From positions 1 to 6,268 of the forward strand of contig CAILMK010000122.1 of assembly GCA_903835275.1 (NCBI GenBank): a stretch of DNA of 6,268 bases, written 5' to 3'. Within the stretch, counting starts at the first letter, position 1. Each line of letters begins with the position of its first letter. This document shows positions 5,518 to 6,268 of the stretch, one piece after another. The notes beneath the pieces were generated by a model. That model worked only from the letters and a program-made list of their open reading frames with translations, had not been told where the DNA came from and did not search any database. This DNA comes from an uncultured bacterium (lineage in GTDB: Bacteria; Bacteroidota; Bacteroidia; CAILMK01). The translations under genes and the position numbers were made by a program.

Positions 5518-5889
5518 ATGGATACCAAGAAACTGGAAGGGCTGCCGAAACAAGGTGGCGAAATAGACAAAGGCATAGCCCATATCATTGTGGAGCTTAT
5601 TGAATATGAACACAATGAAATAGTAAGCAAGTCTATTATGAAAAAGGCTACCGGCTCCATAAATGCCATGGCTATTGATACAGGCGAGGGACTGAATGAA
5701 AAAACCTCTCCTTTCGATACTTACCTTCAGGTAATAGATGGAAGCGCCATCATTGTAGTGAACGGCAAAGCCACTAAACTGGAAATAGGTCAAGGTATAC
5801 TTATACCCGCACATGCGTCAAGTCATGTGGAACCCAACGGACGTTTTAAGCTATTGCTTACTGTCATCAAAAGCGGGTACGAAGACTGA
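5518..5889 (+). CDS. Small single-domain cupin protein
   Basis: A 123-residue cytoplasmic protein with one cupin beta-barrel. The region corresponding to cupin motif 1 is GEGLNEKTSPFDTYLQVIDG (56-75) and motif 2 is around GQGILIPAHASSHVE (91-105). It resembles the short cupins in which the sequence GxGLxEHTxPFDA is typical. Here the usual His of that motif is Lys62, the second motif-1 position is Ser64 and the Glu position is Asp67, leaving His103 (and His99) as the only obvious metal-ligand candidates. A canonical metal-dependent active site is therefore doubtful. The enzymatic role or ligand is unknown. The start is the first in-frame ATG and fits the promoter box upstream; the Shine-Dalgarno signal is weak. 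It is divergent from the secreted protein gene, and a hairpin follows its stop. Confidence 0.88.
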   Translation: MDTKKLEGLPKQGGEIDKGIAHIIVELIEYEHNEIVSKSIMKKATGSINAMAIDTGEGLNEKTSPFDTYLQVIDGSAIIVVNGKATKLEIGQGILIPAHASSHVEPNGRFKLLLTVIKSGYED

Positions 5890-5928
5890 TTAGCATTTCA
5901 GTCACCACCTGATTCAGTGAAGAACGGA

Positions 5929-5957
5929 GACCAGAACCCTACTGGTCAATGATTTTT
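5929..5957 (+). terminator. Probable terminator of the cupin gene
   Basis: GACCAG (5929-5934) pairs with CTGGTC (5942-5947) across a 7-nt loop. After 5 nt comes a run of five T (5953-5957). It lies 40 bp after the cupin stop. The T-run is slightly displaced from the stem, so efficiency is uncertain. Confidence 0.5.
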
Positions 5958-5990
5958 CTTGTGCCCTATAAACCTAAAAGAACACGCAAC

Positions 5991-6004
5991 TGAAATTTAT
6001 TTCA
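5991..6004. repeat. Inverted repeat just upstream of the last gene
   Basis: TGAAAT (5991-5996) and ATTTCA (5999-6004) are exact inverted copies around TT and end 13 bp before the ATG at 6018. It is AT-rich and may be chance. If real, it could be an operator or a leader hairpin affecting initiation. No exact -7 box was found in the 128-bp gap. Confidence 0.3.
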
Positions 6005-6017
6005 AAATAATTAGATA

Positions 6018-6268
6018 ATGGAATTCCACCCAAACAACCCCGTAGTTAAACTCTGTCTGCAAGGCATGGCCTTGGAAGAAAAAGGCAACACTGAAGATGC
6101 AGGCAAACTATTCCTTCAAGCCTGGGAAGAAGCAACAAACGATTTTGAAAAATTTACTGCGGCTTACTATGTTGCCCGAAATCAAAACGATGTTCGAGAC
6201 AAATTAAAATGGTTCGAAACAGCTTTACTGCTTGCATTAAAAATAAATGATGATAGCATAAAGGCTGC
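6018..6268 (+). CDS. Helical TPR-like protein, N-terminal part only
   Basis: The frame opens with ATG at 6018 and stays open for 83 codons to the window edge, so the C-terminus is missing. The visible part is hydrophilic and alpha-helical, with a TPR-like spacing of small and aromatic residues: GMALEEKGNTEDAGKLFLQA (16-35), then FTAAYYVARNQ (46-56) and KWFETALLLALKIND (64-78), two to three helix pairs. No signal peptide is present, so it is probably cytoplasmic. From memory, proteins with this N-terminus (HPNNPVVKLC) occur in Bacteroidetes and some carry a C-terminal rifampin ADP-ribosyltransferase-like domain; that domain is not visible here and cannot be claimed. No Shine-Dalgarno site is seen. 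It follows the cupin gene on the same strand after 128 bp and a terminator-like hairpin, so it is probably transcribed separately. Confidence 0.8.
   Translation, partial: MEFHPNNPVVKLCLQGMALEEKGNTEDAGKLFLQAWEEATNDFEKFTAAYYVARNQNDVRDKLKWFETALLLALKINDDSIKA

Noticed and set aside
5449..5814. Two minus-strand open frames opposite the cupin gene
   Set aside because: The plus-strand frame matches the cupin family along its full length; the minus frames are shadows with no motifs.

Overview
The window reads as chromosomal DNA of a Bacteroidota (Bacteroidetes) bacterium, most likely close to Chitinophagaceae. The reasons are a secreted protein with a C-terminal type IX secretion (T9SS) sorting domain, several TAnnTTTG-like -7 promoter boxes of the Bacteroidetes type, start sites with little Shine-Dalgarno signal, and trigger factor and ClpP sequences of Bacteroidetes style. 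It contains six protein genes, the last cut by the right edge. I see no tRNA, rRNA, CRISPR array, insertion sequence or phage gene.

Layout, left to right. Positions 1-221 hold no credible gene, but do hold a small hairpin and a tandem heptamer repeat. Next are two proteostasis genes on the minus strand: clpP (222-890) and, upstream of it, tig/trigger factor (1002-2375). They lie 111 bp apart, and clpP has a likely promoter of its own. A 213-bp spacer (2376-2588) crowded with short tandem repeats and a GC-rich palindrome separates tig from a minus-strand YitT-family membrane protein gene (2589-3557). A clear rho-independent terminator (3627-3661) then closes a minus-strand gene for a secreted protein (3679-5268) with a signal peptide, a probable seven-bladed propeller, a fibronectin type III domain and a T9SS type A sorting domain. 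A 249-bp divergent promoter region (5269-5517) with two inverted repeats leads to two plus-strand genes: a small cupin (5518-5889), followed by a terminator-like hairpin, and the start of a helical, TPR-like protein (from 6018).

The only obvious functional partnership is tig with clpP: nascent-chain folding and protein degradation, a gene order conserved in many bacteria. clpX, often the next gene, does not begin within the 221 bp downstream of clpP. The other genes look like independent housekeeping or accessory units, each with its own promoter signals.

The most distinctive non-coding signal is a set of tandem repeats of mostly 7-bp units in the three intergenic spaces around clpP, tig and yitT. 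Each array has a different unit (AACTG-type, GGGACAA, GAATATC, GGAATTT, plus an 8-bp TCCCTCAC pair). One array overlaps the predicted -33 box of tig. I found no convincing evidence of an undescribed multi-gene system; the genes are ordinary for this phylum.
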